Shown: one piece after another, positions 1 to 7,152 of the stretch
Numbering within the stretch: position 1 is the stretch's first letter
Layout of the letters: each line of letters begins with the position of its first letter
Source: Betaproteobacteria bacterium UBA2592
GTDB lineage: Bacteria > Pseudomonadota > Gammaproteobacteria > Burkholderiales > Rhodocyclaceae
Direction: 5' to 3'
NCBI GenBank assembly: GCA_002340095.1
Contig: DDKS01000061.1
Coordinates: forward strand, 1 to 13,037
DNA: 13,037 nucleotides
The notes under the pieces: model-generated
What the model saw: the letters and a program-made list of their open reading frames with translations, nothing else
What the model was told of the DNA's origin: nothing
Databases searched by the model: none
Translations under genes and position numbers: made by a program

Positions 1-9
1 GAAAAGAGG

Positions 10-38
10 TTGCACAATCTCAGGCAAGGGTATATAGT
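10..38 (+). promoter_or_regulatory. Candidate sigma-70 promoter of the pilin operon
   Basis: A -35-like TTGCAC (10-15) is separated by 17 bases from a -10-like TATAGT (33-38, five of six consensus bases), inside the longer TATATAG stretch at 31-37. It lies about 45 bases ahead of the first pilin start, and no gene is seen in bases 1-83. The -35 matches the consensus only in its TTG. I saw no sigma-54 GG-N10-GC element here. The start of the window hides anything further upstream. Confidence 0.4.
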
Positions 39-83
39 TCCAAGGTAAGCATCATCAACAGTCCAGTGGAGGAAGTGCCGCAA

Positions 84-575
84 ATGAAACGTTTCCATCA
101 GGGTTTCACCCTCATCGAACTGATCGTCGTGATCGCCATCGTCGGCGTTCTCGCGGCGGTTGCCTTGCCCCGCTTCATCAATGCCCAGCAGGATGCCCGT
201 ATCGCCAAGGCCCAGGGCTTGTATGGCGCGATCCGGTCGGCTGCCGCCCTGGCCCACTCCCGCTGCGAGCTCGACTTCGCACGCGGCCTCACCGGTGCTG
301 GTACCTGCGCCAACAACCAGGTGAACATGGAAGGCGTCAACGTTGCCATGGTGAACCGTTACCCCACGGCCAATAATGCCGGAATCATCACGGCCGCCCA
401 GCTCAGTGCCACCAATGACAGCCTCACCATTTCCGCCGGTGGCGGAGGCGCCGGGGCCAGCATCACCATCGACATCCCGGGGGCCGCGGTTGCGGCCAAC
501 TGCCGCATCACCTACACGGCACCCACGGCCCTGGGCAATGCCCCCACGATCAATGTGGTCACGACCGGCTGCTGA
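84..575 (+). CDS. mshA: MSHA-type type IV major pilin (first of a tandem pair)
   Basis: This is a 163-residue type IV prepilin and probably a structural subunit of the pilus fibre. It has a short basic leader MKRFHQG, and the prepilin peptidase would cut before FTLIEL. Glu+5 is present and is followed by the hydrophobic N-terminal helix ending ALPRF. The mature part has four cysteines; the last two (CRITYTAP... to the C-terminal GC) would form the usual C-terminal disulfide loop. I chose ATG 84 because GGAGG at 68-72 sits 11 bases upstream and because it gives a normal leader. A GTG at 66 would add six residues and overlap that ribosome site. It heads the operon, with the second pilin 28 bases downstream. 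The sequence alone does not settle whether it is mshA or mshB. Confidence 0.9.
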   Translation: MKRFHQGFTLIELIVVIAIVGVLAAVALPRFINAQQDARIAKAQGLYGAIRSAAALAHSRCELDFARGLTGAGTCANNQVNMEGVNVAMVNRYPTANNAGIITAAQLSATNDSLTISAGGGGAGASITIDIPGAAVAANCRITYTAPTALGNAPTINVVTTGC

Positions 576-603
576 TCCCTATCTTGTAAACAAGGAGATT
601 CAC

Positions 604-1041
604 ATGCGTCATCAGAAAGGTTTCACCCTCGTTGAACTCGTGGTCGTCATCGTGATCCTGGGCATCCTGGCCGCCACGGCCCTGCCCCGGTTCGTGAATC
701 TGACCCGGGATGCCCGCATCGCCGCCGTCAACGGCATGGCGGGCGGCTTGCGCTCGGCGGTTGCCGTGATCCAGGCACGCTACATGGTGACTGGCAACAT
801 GGCGGCAACGACCGTGACGACGGTCGATAGCACATCGGTGACGGTCAATGCCGGCACCGGCATTCCGGTGGGGACGGCCGCCGGCATCGGCGCGGCCCTG
901 CAGTCGACGGAAGGTTTCACTGTTAATTACACCACGCCAACGGCCGTGACGTTCCGGCCCACCAACGGCGGTAGCGCCACGTGCCAGGCGAGCTACAACG
1001 GCACGACGGGCGCGGTGACGGTGGCGACAGGCGGTTGCTAA
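604..1041 (+). CDS. MSHA-type type IV major pilin (second of a tandem pair)
   Basis: This is a 145-residue type IV prepilin. The leader MRHQKG is followed by FTLVELVVVIVILGILAA, with Glu+5, and then ALPRFVN. The segment after the helix (DARIAAVNGMAGGLRSAVAV) parallels the first pilin (DARIAKAQGLYGAIRSAAAL), so the two are paralogues whose C-terminal globular parts have diverged. Only two cysteines are present, both near the C-terminus, giving a short disulfide loop. An AAGGAG at 592-597 lies six bases before the ATG. The same frame is open upstream into the first pilin, but the leader and ribosome site fix the start at 604. In Vibrio the MSHA operon also opens with two pilins, mshB then mshA. 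This one could be either, so I give no symbol. Confidence 0.9.
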   Translation: MRHQKGFTLVELVVVIVILGILAATALPRFVNLTRDARIAAVNGMAGGLRSAVAVIQARYMVTGNMAATTVTTVDSTSVTVNAGTGIPVGTAAGIGAALQSTEGFTVNYTTPTAVTFRPTNGGSATCQASYNGTTGAVTVATGGC

Positions 1042-1079
1042 CGTAAATCGCGCTCTTTGCCTCATCAGGGAGTGACGAA

Positions 1080-4000
1080 ATGAAAGCGGGGGCAAATTCT
1101 GGTCGCACAGGCTTGCTCAGGCTGTTCCCGCTGCTGGCCCTCCTGGTCTTTCCGGCCGCCTCCTGGGCGGCCAATTACAATCTGGCCGGCGGTGGGCCGA
1201 ACTGGAACAACTACCCCCCCTGTTCCGGTTCCTGGTCATCTTCAGGGACTACCCGGACCTGTTCGGGCACCATCACCCTGGCAGCCGGCGATTCCATCAG
1301 TCCGAATCAGAGCCGTACGCTGGTCGCCGAAGGAGGCTTCTCCTTCGCGGGCAACAACGTCATCGGCAGTAGCGATGACAGCGTGAATCTGCAGACCGGG
1401 TGGGGAGCCTTGCAGATCAGCGGTAGCGGCAATGTGGTTTATGGCAATGTCTCCTCATCGGGTTCGGGGAGCATCAGCCTGAGCAATACCACCGTCAATG
1501 GTGCCGTTAGCACCGGGGGGAGCGTGACGCTCACGGGCGGTTCGGTCACGGGAAACGTGACGGGCGGTAACGGGGTGACTGCCACCAATTCGATGGTGGG
1601 GGGGAGTGTTACTGCTGCGAATGGTCCGATAAGTCTGAGCGGCGGGTCCGTCACTGGTTCCGTCAGTTCCGGTTGCTGTGCGGTAAGCACCCAGAACACC
1701 AGCGTTTCCGGTGGCGTCAGCAGTACCAGCAATACCGTGACCATCAATGGCGGAACGGTGAGTGGTGCCATTTCTTCCGGCGGGGGGAGCGGTGTCGTCA
1801 TCCAGAATGCCACCATTCCCAATGGCAGCGTCACGGCAACCGGGGTGCCCATCAGCATCAGTGGCAGCACCCTGGGTTCCATCGATTCCAGCGTCCATGT
1901 CAGTAGCAACAATGTGGTGACTTTGTCTGGAAATACCACGGTTTATGGCGATGTGACGGCAGGCGGCTGGCCTGCTCCCCTGGCCATCGACAATTCCAGC
2001 CAGGTTTCCGGAACCTGCACCCCGACGCATCCCCGCTGCAATCAGGCCGCGCTGGCTTGTCCCCCGCCTGCCTGGGCTCCGCCCGGTGTGACCTGTGTCT
2101 GCGACAATTTCAACCGGGCGAACCTCAATCCGTCCCCCATCTTCAATGCCAACTGGGTGGTCTCCACCTCCGATTCCACGGGCATCCTGGCTGGTATCGT
2201 TTCGAATCGCCTGCGTCTGACCAACAACACGGGCAACAACGCCAAGGCGGCCACCGTGCCCGGCATCTTCCCGGCGTCCGGCAACTACATTTCCGTGGAT
2301 TTCAAGCTCTATGCCTATGGGGGTAGCGGAGCAGATGGCGTGGCCGTCACCCTTTCCGACTATGCGGTGCCCGCCGTTCCCGGTGCCTATGGGGGCTCCC
2401 TGGGGTATGCCCAGCGCTGCGGCGTCAACGGCTTTGCCGGAGGCTGGCTGGGCGTGGGGATCGATGAGTACGGTAATTTCCGTAACGACAAGGAGTGCCG
2501 CGGCGATGGGCCGCCCCCCTCGGGCCGGGTGCTGGATTCGGTGGCCGTGCGTGGTTCCGGCTCCGGCATGACGGGTTACCGGCTGCTGGGCTCCACGGCC
2601 AGCCTCTCCCCCGGGGTGGATCAGAGCGGGAGTACGCCTGCCCCGGGGCATCGCTACCGCATCGTGGTGGATCACTCCAACGACATCAATGCCATGACCT
2701 CGGTCTACCGGGATGCGGGCAGTGGTTATGTGGCCTTGTTCGGCCCCATGGATGTGAAAGCCTCTCCGGGCCAGGCGGCGGTGCCCGCCAACTGGCAGAT
2801 TTCCTTCACCGGTTCCACCGGCGGGTCCAACAATATCCACGAAATCGATGACCTGAGGATCTGCGCCACCTACATCGCTCCACCCGGCGGTGGCGCGGCC
2901 AGCGGCTTTTCCGCCATCGATTCCGCCTATGGCAATGCCAGTGGTGCCTCCAAGTCTGCCATCCAGAGCTATCTGCAGGGGCATATCTACACCAAGTTGA
3001 TGGGGGTTCCCTTCCGGCTCAATGTGGCGGCCCTGGACAACAACCAGGTGCAGACCACCTATGGGATGTCGGCCAACAAGTATGTGCAGGTGAAGCTGGT
3101 GGACAACACCGACGGGGTTTGCGTCCTGGATAGCAGCCAGGCCAACCATTGCAGTCATGCCTGCGTCAACAAACCTGCGGTGACAGGGGGGGCCAAGGTG
3201 CTCACCTTTGCGGCAGCCAATGCCGGACAGCAGCAAACGACGGATTTCACCCTGAATACGGCTTACCGCAATCTGGCCGTGGTGATGCGGGAGTGCACCA
3301 CGTCGGCCTGCAGTGCCTTCACGACCACTCCGGCTGCCTGTGGGGTGGATGCCTTCGCGGTCCGTCCGCTGGCGATCAGCGGGCTTGCCTTCAGTCCGGG
3401 AACCCGGGTCACCGGCGTCCCGGGTTACGAGGCGGGCACGGCCTTTACCCTGACGGCCACCATCGATGGGATTGCCGGACAGCCCAACGGCTATACCGGC
3501 GCGCCCCGGGTGAACAATGCCGGCCTGTCGGCCCTGGCGCCGGCCACCCTGCCGGGCATCCTCACCGGAACCTTTGCCGCAGCGGTGCCGGGCACGCGGA
3601 CGGCCACGAGCACGGGCAGCAATTTCACCTACAGCGAGGTGGGACGCTTCCGCCTTGCCGGCCTTGATCCGGCTTTGGATGGCATCAGAGGGGTCTACGA
3701 TGGCGTCGTGGCCAACCCGGACTGCAACGGACTGACCGGGGCCCAGTGCGATGCCCTGCGGGCCGCCACCTGGACAGGGGCGGACAGCATCAGCAGCCGC
3801 AACGACTGCATTGCCAACAGTTTCAGCAATGTCCGCGACGATTCGGGCTCGTTTGCCACCAATGCCAATTACGGCAAGTACGGCTGCAACTTCGGCCTTG
3901 TGGCCGATGCGGTCGCTCCGGAGGTTTTCGTTCCCCACCACTTCAATACCGAAGTGGCCAACGCCTGCGGCAGTTTCACCTATTCCGGCCAGCCCTTCCG

Positions 4001-4727
4001 CCTGCGGGTGAGCGCCCGCAACGCGAGCGATGCCATCACCTTGAACTACAACAAGGATGCCCACGCCAAGGCAGCGGTTTTCTCCGATGCCAACGGTGCG
4101 GCGGGCGCCTTCTCTCCTTTGCAGGTGGAGGCGGGCCAGTTCGTGGCCGGGGTGGCGGACCTGGCGTTTTCCAACCTCTCGGACAGCCCCAGCGTCAAGT
4201 TCACCTTCACCAACAAGCTGACCGGGCCCGCCACACTGAAGGTCCGGGTCGTGGATGGGGATGGGGCCACCTCCGCCCATGGCACCGAGGGCACCACCCT
4301 CCTGCGCTCGGGCCGGCTCCGGCTCGCCAACGTCTATGGCTATGCGGCGCCCCTGCAACTGCCCCTGGAGCTTCAGTACTGGAGCGGCAAGTCCTGGATC
4401 ACGAATGGGGACGATGCCTGCACGGCCCTTTCGGCCAGCCACTTTTCCGCCGGTGGCTGGACGGTGGGGGCACCCGCCTTCACCGCCGGCAGGGGCACGG
4501 TGGCGCTGACACCCAACGCCAGCCGCAACGTCAATGTCTGCGTGGACCTGGGGCCCGACCCCGTCGGGGGCGTGGCCTGCGCTGCCGCTTCCGGCGCCGG
4601 CCTGCCCTGGCTGCAGTCCAGGTGGCCGCCGGGCACGGGGTTCGACAACGATCCGGTGGCCCGTGCCAGTTTCGGCATCTTCAGCCCGGAAGGCCGCAAG
4701 GGCGTCTATAACCGGGAGTTGTACTGA
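1080..4727 (+). CDS. mshQ: MshQ-like secreted protein: beta-helix repeats, L-type lectin-like domain, DUF6701
   Basis: This is a 1215-residue exported protein of the MSHA pilus locus. Residues 1-30 form a Sec signal peptide with likely cleavage after SWA. Residues 119-294 contain ten Ser/Thr/Gly/Val-rich repeats of 17-24 residues, suggesting a bactofilin-like beta-helix. Residues 338-597 resemble an L-type lectin fold: ADG (418-420), GGSLG (438-442) and IDEYGNFRND (461-470) occur in the legume-lectin order. Residues about 605-1215 match DUF6701, the MshQ C-terminal domain, with CGVDAFAVRP, FVPHHF (950-955), GRLRLANVYG and the terminal RELY. AGGGAG (1067-1072) lies seven bases before the ATG. 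The frame is intact despite several 6-7 base G or C runs. Its place between the pilins and minor pilins is unlike Vibrio, where mshQ ends the operon. The molecular role of MshQ is not settled; an adhesin role is my inference. Confidence 0.9.
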   Translation: MKAGANSGRTGLLRLFPLLALLVFPAASWAANYNLAGGGPNWNNYPPCSGSWSSSGTTRTCSGTITLAAGDSISPNQSRTLVAEGGFSFAGNNVIGSSDDSVNLQTGWGALQISGSGNVVYGNVSSSGSGSISLSNTTVNGAVSTGGSVTLTGGSVTGNVTGGNGVTATNSMVGGSVTAANGPISLSGGSVTGSVSSGCCAVSTQNTSVSGGVSSTSNTVTINGGTVSGAISSGGGSGVVIQNATIPNGSVTATGVPISISGSTLGSIDSSVHVSSNNVVTLSGNTTVYGDVTAGGWPAPLAIDNSSQVSGTCTPTHPRCNQAALACPPPAWAPPGVTCVCDNFNRANLNPSPIFNANWVVSTSDSTGILAGIVSNRLRLTNNTGNNAKAATVPGIFPASGNYISVDFKLYAYGGSGADGVAVTLSDYAVPAVPGAYGGSLGYAQRCGVNGFAGGWLGVGIDEYGNFRNDKECRGDGPPPSGRVLDSVAVRGSGSGMTGYRLLGSTASLSPGVDQSGSTPAPGHRYRIVVDHSNDINAMTSVYRDAGSGYVALFGPMDVKASPGQAAVPANWQISFTGSTGGSNNIHEIDDLRICATYIAPPGGGAASGFSAIDSAYGNASGASKSAIQSYLQGHIYTKLMGVPFRLNVAALDNNQVQTTYGMSANKYVQVKLVDNTDGVCVLDSSQANHCSHACVNKPAVTGGAKVLTFAAANAGQQQTTDFTLNTAYRNLAVVMRECTTSACSAFTTTPAACGVDAFAVRPLAISGLAFSPGTRVTGVPGYEAGTAFTLTATIDGIAGQPNGYTGAPRVNNAGLSALAPATLPGILTGTFAAAVPGTRTATSTGSNFTYSEVGRFRLAGLDPALDGIRGVYDGVVANPDCNGLTGAQCDALRAATWTGADSISSRNDCIANSFSNVRDDSGSFATNANYGKYGCNFGLVADAVAPEVFVPHHFNTEVANACGSFTYSGQPFRLRVSARNASDAITLNYNKDAHAKAAVFSDANGAAGAFSPLQVEAGQFVAGVADLAFSNLSDSPSVKFTFTNKLTGPATLKVRVVDGDGATSAHGTEGTTLLRSGRLRLANVYGYAAPLQLPLELQYWSGKSWITNGDDACTALSASHFSAGGWTVGAPAFTAGRGTVALTPNASRNVNVCVDLGPDPVGGVACAAASGAGLPWLQSRWPPGTGFDNDPVARASFGIFSPEGRKGVYNRELY
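1434..1961 (+). repeat. Ten degenerate protein repeats (x-V-x-G-x-V-[ST]) in MshQ
   Basis: Eight-residue cores such as VVYGNVSS, SVTGNVTG, SVTGSVSS and TVYGDVTA begin at MshQ residues 119, 138, 155, 172, 190, 208, 226, 246, 263 and 287. The steps are 19, 17, 17, 18, 18, 18, 20, 17 and 24 residues. Alternating small and beta-branched residues with a Gly turn, at about 18 per step, fits one rung of a right-handed beta-helix like that of bactofilins. The DNA copies have drifted and are not identical. Confidence 0.75.
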
Positions 4728-5221
4728 TGGCATCTGGCCATGGCAGGGCCGCTTCCGCCGCGGGTTTCACCATGGTGGAACTGGTGCTGGTGATCGTCCT
4801 CGTGGGCATCCTGGCCTTCGCCGCCCTGCCGCGCATGGAATCGGGGCAGTTGTTCCGTCAGGTGGCCTTCCGTGACCAGGTGGTCGCCACCCTGCGGCAT
4901 GCCCAGAAAACCGCCGTGTCCCATCGTCGCCTGGTATGCGCCGACCTGAGCGGGAATCAGGTGAATCTCACGGTGGCCGCCAATTTCGGGGATGCCGCCT
5001 GTGGTGCGGGCCCGTTGCCGGGGCCGGACGGACGGTTGCCCGCTGCCGTCACGCCCAACGCGGCCATCACCCTCGCCGCGGTACCGGGCTCCCTGCTGTT
5101 CTTCCAGCCATCCGGCTCGGTGACGACCGATGCGGCGGGCACCGCCACGGCCACTTTCCAGCTGACCGTGACGGATCAGGCCCCGATCCAGGTATTCGGA
5201 GCGACCGGCCATGTGGAATAG
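4727..5221 (+). CDS. mshC: MshC-like minor pilin (GspH/FimT-type pseudopilin)
   Basis: This is a 164-residue prepilin-like protein. The leader is rather long (MASGHGRAASAAG), and cleavage would fall before FTMVEL. Glu+5 is kept, followed by VLVIVLVGILAFAALPRM. The body (FRDQVVATLRHAQKTAVSHRR, then VTVAANFGDAACG-like beta segments) looks like the GspH/FimT class of minor pseudopilins, thought to sit at the pilus tip or to prime assembly. The ATG overlaps the mshQ stop by one base (TGATG), and GGGAG at 4714-4718 lies eight bases upstream, inside mshQ. The symbol rests on its position just before the mshD, mshO and mshP homologues as well as on its size. Confidence 0.82.
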   Translation: MASGHGRAASAAGFTMVELVLVIVLVGILAFAALPRMESGQLFRQVAFRDQVVATLRHAQKTAVSHRRLVCADLSGNQVNLTVAANFGDAACGAGPLPGPDGRLPAAVTPNAAITLAAVPGSLLFFQPSGSVTTDAAGTATATFQLTVTDQAPIQVFGATGHVE

Positions 5222-5657
5222 GTGTCGTGGGCTGACCCTGGTGGAGCTGATCCTCGCCATCGTCGTGATCGGCGCCGGGCTTGCCGGCGTTCTGGCCGCA
5301 TTCCAGGTGGCCGTGCGCGGTTCGGCGGACCCGATGATCCAGAAGCAGATGGTGGCCATTGCCGAGGAAATGGTGGAGGAGATCTCCCTGCGTCCCTTTG
5401 CAGCCACGCCGAACGCGGCGCCGGCGCCCTGTGCGCGCAACACCTTCAATGACGTCGACGACTACAACGGCTACAACGTGACGGGAATCTGCGATATTGC
5501 CGGCAACGCCCTGCCGCAGCTGGCGGATTATGGAGTGGCGGTGGCGGTGACCAATACCAGTCTGGCCGGGGTGGCTGCCAAGCGGATCGCGGTGACGGTC
5601 AGCATGGGGGCCCGGAACCTCACGCTGCTGGCGTACCGGACCAACTGGGCGAACTGA
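5211..5657 (+). CDS. mshD: MshD-like minor pilin
   Basis: This is a 148-residue minor prepilin. The leader MWNRCRG is followed by LTLVELILAIVVIGAGLAGVL, so the first mature residue would be Leu rather than Phe, while Glu+5 is kept. The stretch ADPMIQKQMVAIAEEMVEEI after the helix is typical of the MshD/PilV group. Two or more cysteines in the body (APCARN, ICDIAG) could form a disulfide. The start overlaps the end of mshC by 11 bases, and GGAG at 5198-5201 lies nine bases upstream. It should act with the MshC, MshO and MshP homologues as the minor pilin set. Confidence 0.85.
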   Translation: MWNRCRGLTLVELILAIVVIGAGLAGVLAAFQVAVRGSADPMIQKQMVAIAEEMVEEISLRPFAATPNAAPAPCARNTFNDVDDYNGYNVTGICDIAGNALPQLADYGVAVAVTNTSLAGVAAKRIAVTVSMGARNLTLLAYRTNWAN

Positions 5658-6517
5658 TGATGGGCAGACACGGCGCAAGGAGCGCGGGCGGCTTCACCCT
5701 GGTGGAACTGGTCATGGTGATCGTCATCACCGGCATCATCGCCGTTTCGATCGCCATCTTCTTCCGTCCGGCCGTGGAGAGTTATTTCGATTCCCGCCGC
5801 CGGGCCGACCTGAGCGGCACGGCCGACACCGCCCTGCGGCGCATGGTGCGCGAGGTGCGCCGGGCGGTGCCCAATTCCGTGCGCATGCCCAACGACCAGT
5901 GCTTCGAATTCGTGCCGAGCCGGATGGGAGGGCTGTACCGCCAGGCGGTGGATATCGTCAATGCCGGTTCCGATGCGCTCGACACGACCGGGCCGGACGA
6001 TGCGTTCGATGTGCTTTCGCCCCTGGCCCTGGCGCCGGCCGCAGGCGATTTCGTGGTGATCGGCAATCAGGTGGCCGACGATGTCTACAGCGGCGCGACG
6101 CGGGCAGCCATCCAGCAATGGCAGACGCCTCCGGCACCCGGGGGGGATGCGGTCGGCGTGGGCAGGATCCGGCTGGCGGCCGCAACCCAGTTCCCCGCTG
6201 CCTACAATGGGGGGCGTTTCTTCATCGTCGACCAGAACGAGCGCAGCGTCTTCTTCGAGTGTCGGGGCGCGGGGGAGGTGGGGGGAGAGGGTACGGGCGA
6301 GCTGGTTCGCATCGTCCGGGATTTCAACGGAGCGGCCCCCGCCGCCTGTCCGGGTGCAGGGGGCGTGCGTCTGGCAGGACGTGTGGCGGCCTGCGAGTTT
6401 GTCTACGATCCCGCCGCCACCGAGCAGTTCGGCTTTGTCTGGATGCGGGTGGAACTGCTGGAGGCTGGCGAGCGGGTCGCCCTGGCCTTCGGCGTGCATG
6501 TGAGCAACGTGCCATGA
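5657..6517 (+). CDS. mshO: MshO-like minor pilin
   Basis: This is a 286-residue minor prepilin, the largest of the set, as expected for MshO (PilW/GspJ-like). The leader MMGRHGARSAGG precedes FTLVELVMVIVITGIIAVSIAIFF; Glu+5 is present and cleavage would follow Gly12. The segment ADLSGTADTALRRMVREVRRAVPNSVR is the characteristic MshO helix extension. The long globular part carries scattered cysteines (QCFEF, FFECRG, AACPG, ACEFVY). Two adjacent ATGs (5657 and 5660) overlap the mshD stop as TGATGATG, so the exact start is uncertain by one codon. No clear ribosome site is seen, so coupling to mshD is likely. Confidence 0.88.
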   Translation: MMGRHGARSAGGFTLVELVMVIVITGIIAVSIAIFFRPAVESYFDSRRRADLSGTADTALRRMVREVRRAVPNSVRMPNDQCFEFVPSRMGGLYRQAVDIVNAGSDALDTTGPDDAFDVLSPLALAPAAGDFVVIGNQVADDVYSGATRAAIQQWQTPPAPGGDAVGVGRIRLAAATQFPAAYNGGRFFIVDQNERSVFFECRGAGEVGGEGTGELVRIVRDFNGAAPAACPGAGGVRLAGRVAACEFVYDPAATEQFGFVWMRVELLEAGERVALAFGVHVSNVP

Positions 6518-6975
6518 GGCGGAGGGAACGGGGTTTCGGCGCGATTGCCGCCATTCTGGTGCTGGTCATCCTCGGTGGGCTTGCGGCGGCCATCGTCAGT
6601 TTTTCCAGCGGTCAGCAGGTGGCCTCCGCCCAGGACATCCAGAGCACCCGGGCCTGGCTGGCCGCCTATGCGGGAACCGAATGGGGGCTGGCCCGGGCGC
6701 TGCAGGCCAATGACTGCAGCACGAACACCTGGACCCACCCGGATTATGTGGACATGCGGGTGACGGTGGCCTGCACGGGGCAGATTTACAACGAGGGTGA
6801 AACCGGGCCGGGGGTCGAACGCCGCATCCGGGTCTTCCGTGTGGTGGCCACTGCCTGCAACGGGACAGGGGCATGTCCCGACGCGACGGCGGTCACCAAT
6901 CTTCTCTATGTGGAACGGCAGCGGGTCGCCGTTGCCTATTGCGAGCTGGACCCGGCGGGCAACTGTCTGCCCTGA
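6514..6975 (+). CDS. mshP: MshP-like minor pilin (PilX-like)
   Basis: This is a 153-residue protein with a basic N-terminus (MRRRERG) and then FGAIAAILVLVILGGLAAAIVSFSSGQQ. It resembles a prepilin, but Glu+5 is replaced by Ala, as in PilX/MshP-type members. The helix continues with QSTRAWLAAYAGTEWGLARAL, a conserved MshP pattern. Later cysteines (NDCST, VACTG, ACNGTGAC, AYCEL) probably form disulfides. The ATG overlaps the mshO stop (ATGA). The frame is open far upstream through mshO, but only this start gives the leader. It is the last gene of the structural operon here, where Vibrio would continue into mshQ. Confidence 0.88.
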   Translation: MRRRERGFGAIAAILVLVILGGLAAAIVSFSSGQQVASAQDIQSTRAWLAAYAGTEWGLARALQANDCSTNTWTHPDYVDMRVTVACTGQIYNEGETGPGVERRIRVFRVVATACNGTGACPDATAVTNLLYVERQRVAVAYCELDPAGNCLP

Positions 6976-7020
6976 GGCCGTGCAGACGCTCCGGGCGCGC
7001 TCCCCCGGCGCAGGGGAAGC

Positions 7021-7045
7021 CGGGTTGGCAATCCCGTGAATTTTT
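7021..7045 (+). terminator. Weak candidate terminator after mshP
   Basis: CGGG (7021-7024) pairs with CCCG (7033-7036) around TTGGCAAT, where TT can also pair with AA leaving one bulged T. A run of five T follows at 7041-7045, four bases after the stem. A second small GC hairpin (TCCCC/GGGGA) lies just upstream at about 7000-7017. The stem is short and the T-run displaced, so this may be leaky or not used. Confidence 0.3.
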
Positions 7046-7152
7046 CGTGAAACACTGAAAAAACATAAATAAATAATGGGCTTGTACTTCACTTTTAAAG
7101 TGGATTGTGTTGATATTGCGGCTGTTGATATTTTTGGCGGAATCTCATTTCC
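7037..7152 (+). promoter_or_regulatory. AT-rich promoter and operator region ahead of mshI
   Basis: The 177-base gap between mshP and mshI holds no gene. From 7037 on it is much richer in A and T than anything else in the window. A -10-like AATAAT (7072-7077, five of six) has only a poor -35 (GAAACA at 7049-7054, 17 bases upstream). Further on are TTGTAC (7082-7087), the odd palindrome CACTTT-T-AAAGTG (7090-7102) and a 10-bp direct repeat TGTTGATATT (7108-7117 and 7123-7132, 15 bases apart). A promoter for the assembly operon is likely; its exact boxes and any regulator are not determined. Confidence 0.45.
7108..7132 (+). repeat. Direct repeat TGTTGATATT x2 upstream of mshI
   Basis: Two identical 10-base copies start 15 bases apart, with GCGGC between them. 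They sit 20-45 bases before the mshI ATG, just after the 13-base odd palindrome at 7090-7102. Position and spacing are compatible with a repeated regulator site, but no known binding motif is recognised. Confidence 0.5.

Noticed and set aside
376..603. N-terminal extension of the second pilin reaching into the first
   Set aside because: It is only an open frame overlapping the first pilin; the leader peptide and AAGGAG place the start at 604.
1039..1079. Terminator between the second pilin and mshQ
   Set aside because: The 38-base gap has no stem followed by a T-run; it contains only the AGGGAG ribosome site.
1455..4733. A 1092-codon open frame on the - strand opposite mshQ
   Set aside because: It is codon-aligned with mshQ, so its stops would require TTA, CTA or TCA codons in mshQ, which are rare in this GC-rich gene. 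The product is a low-complexity Gly/Arg/His-rich sequence with no domain, while mshQ has a signal peptide, a ribosome site and recognisable domains.
5899..6513. N-terminal extension of mshP through mshO
   Set aside because: It is an Arg/Gly-rich out-of-frame shadow of mshO; the leader peptide and ATGA overlap fix the start at 6514.
7025..7040. Sigma-54 promoter suggested by TTGGCA after mshP
   Set aside because: The required GC ten bases after the GG is absent (AA at 7039-7040).
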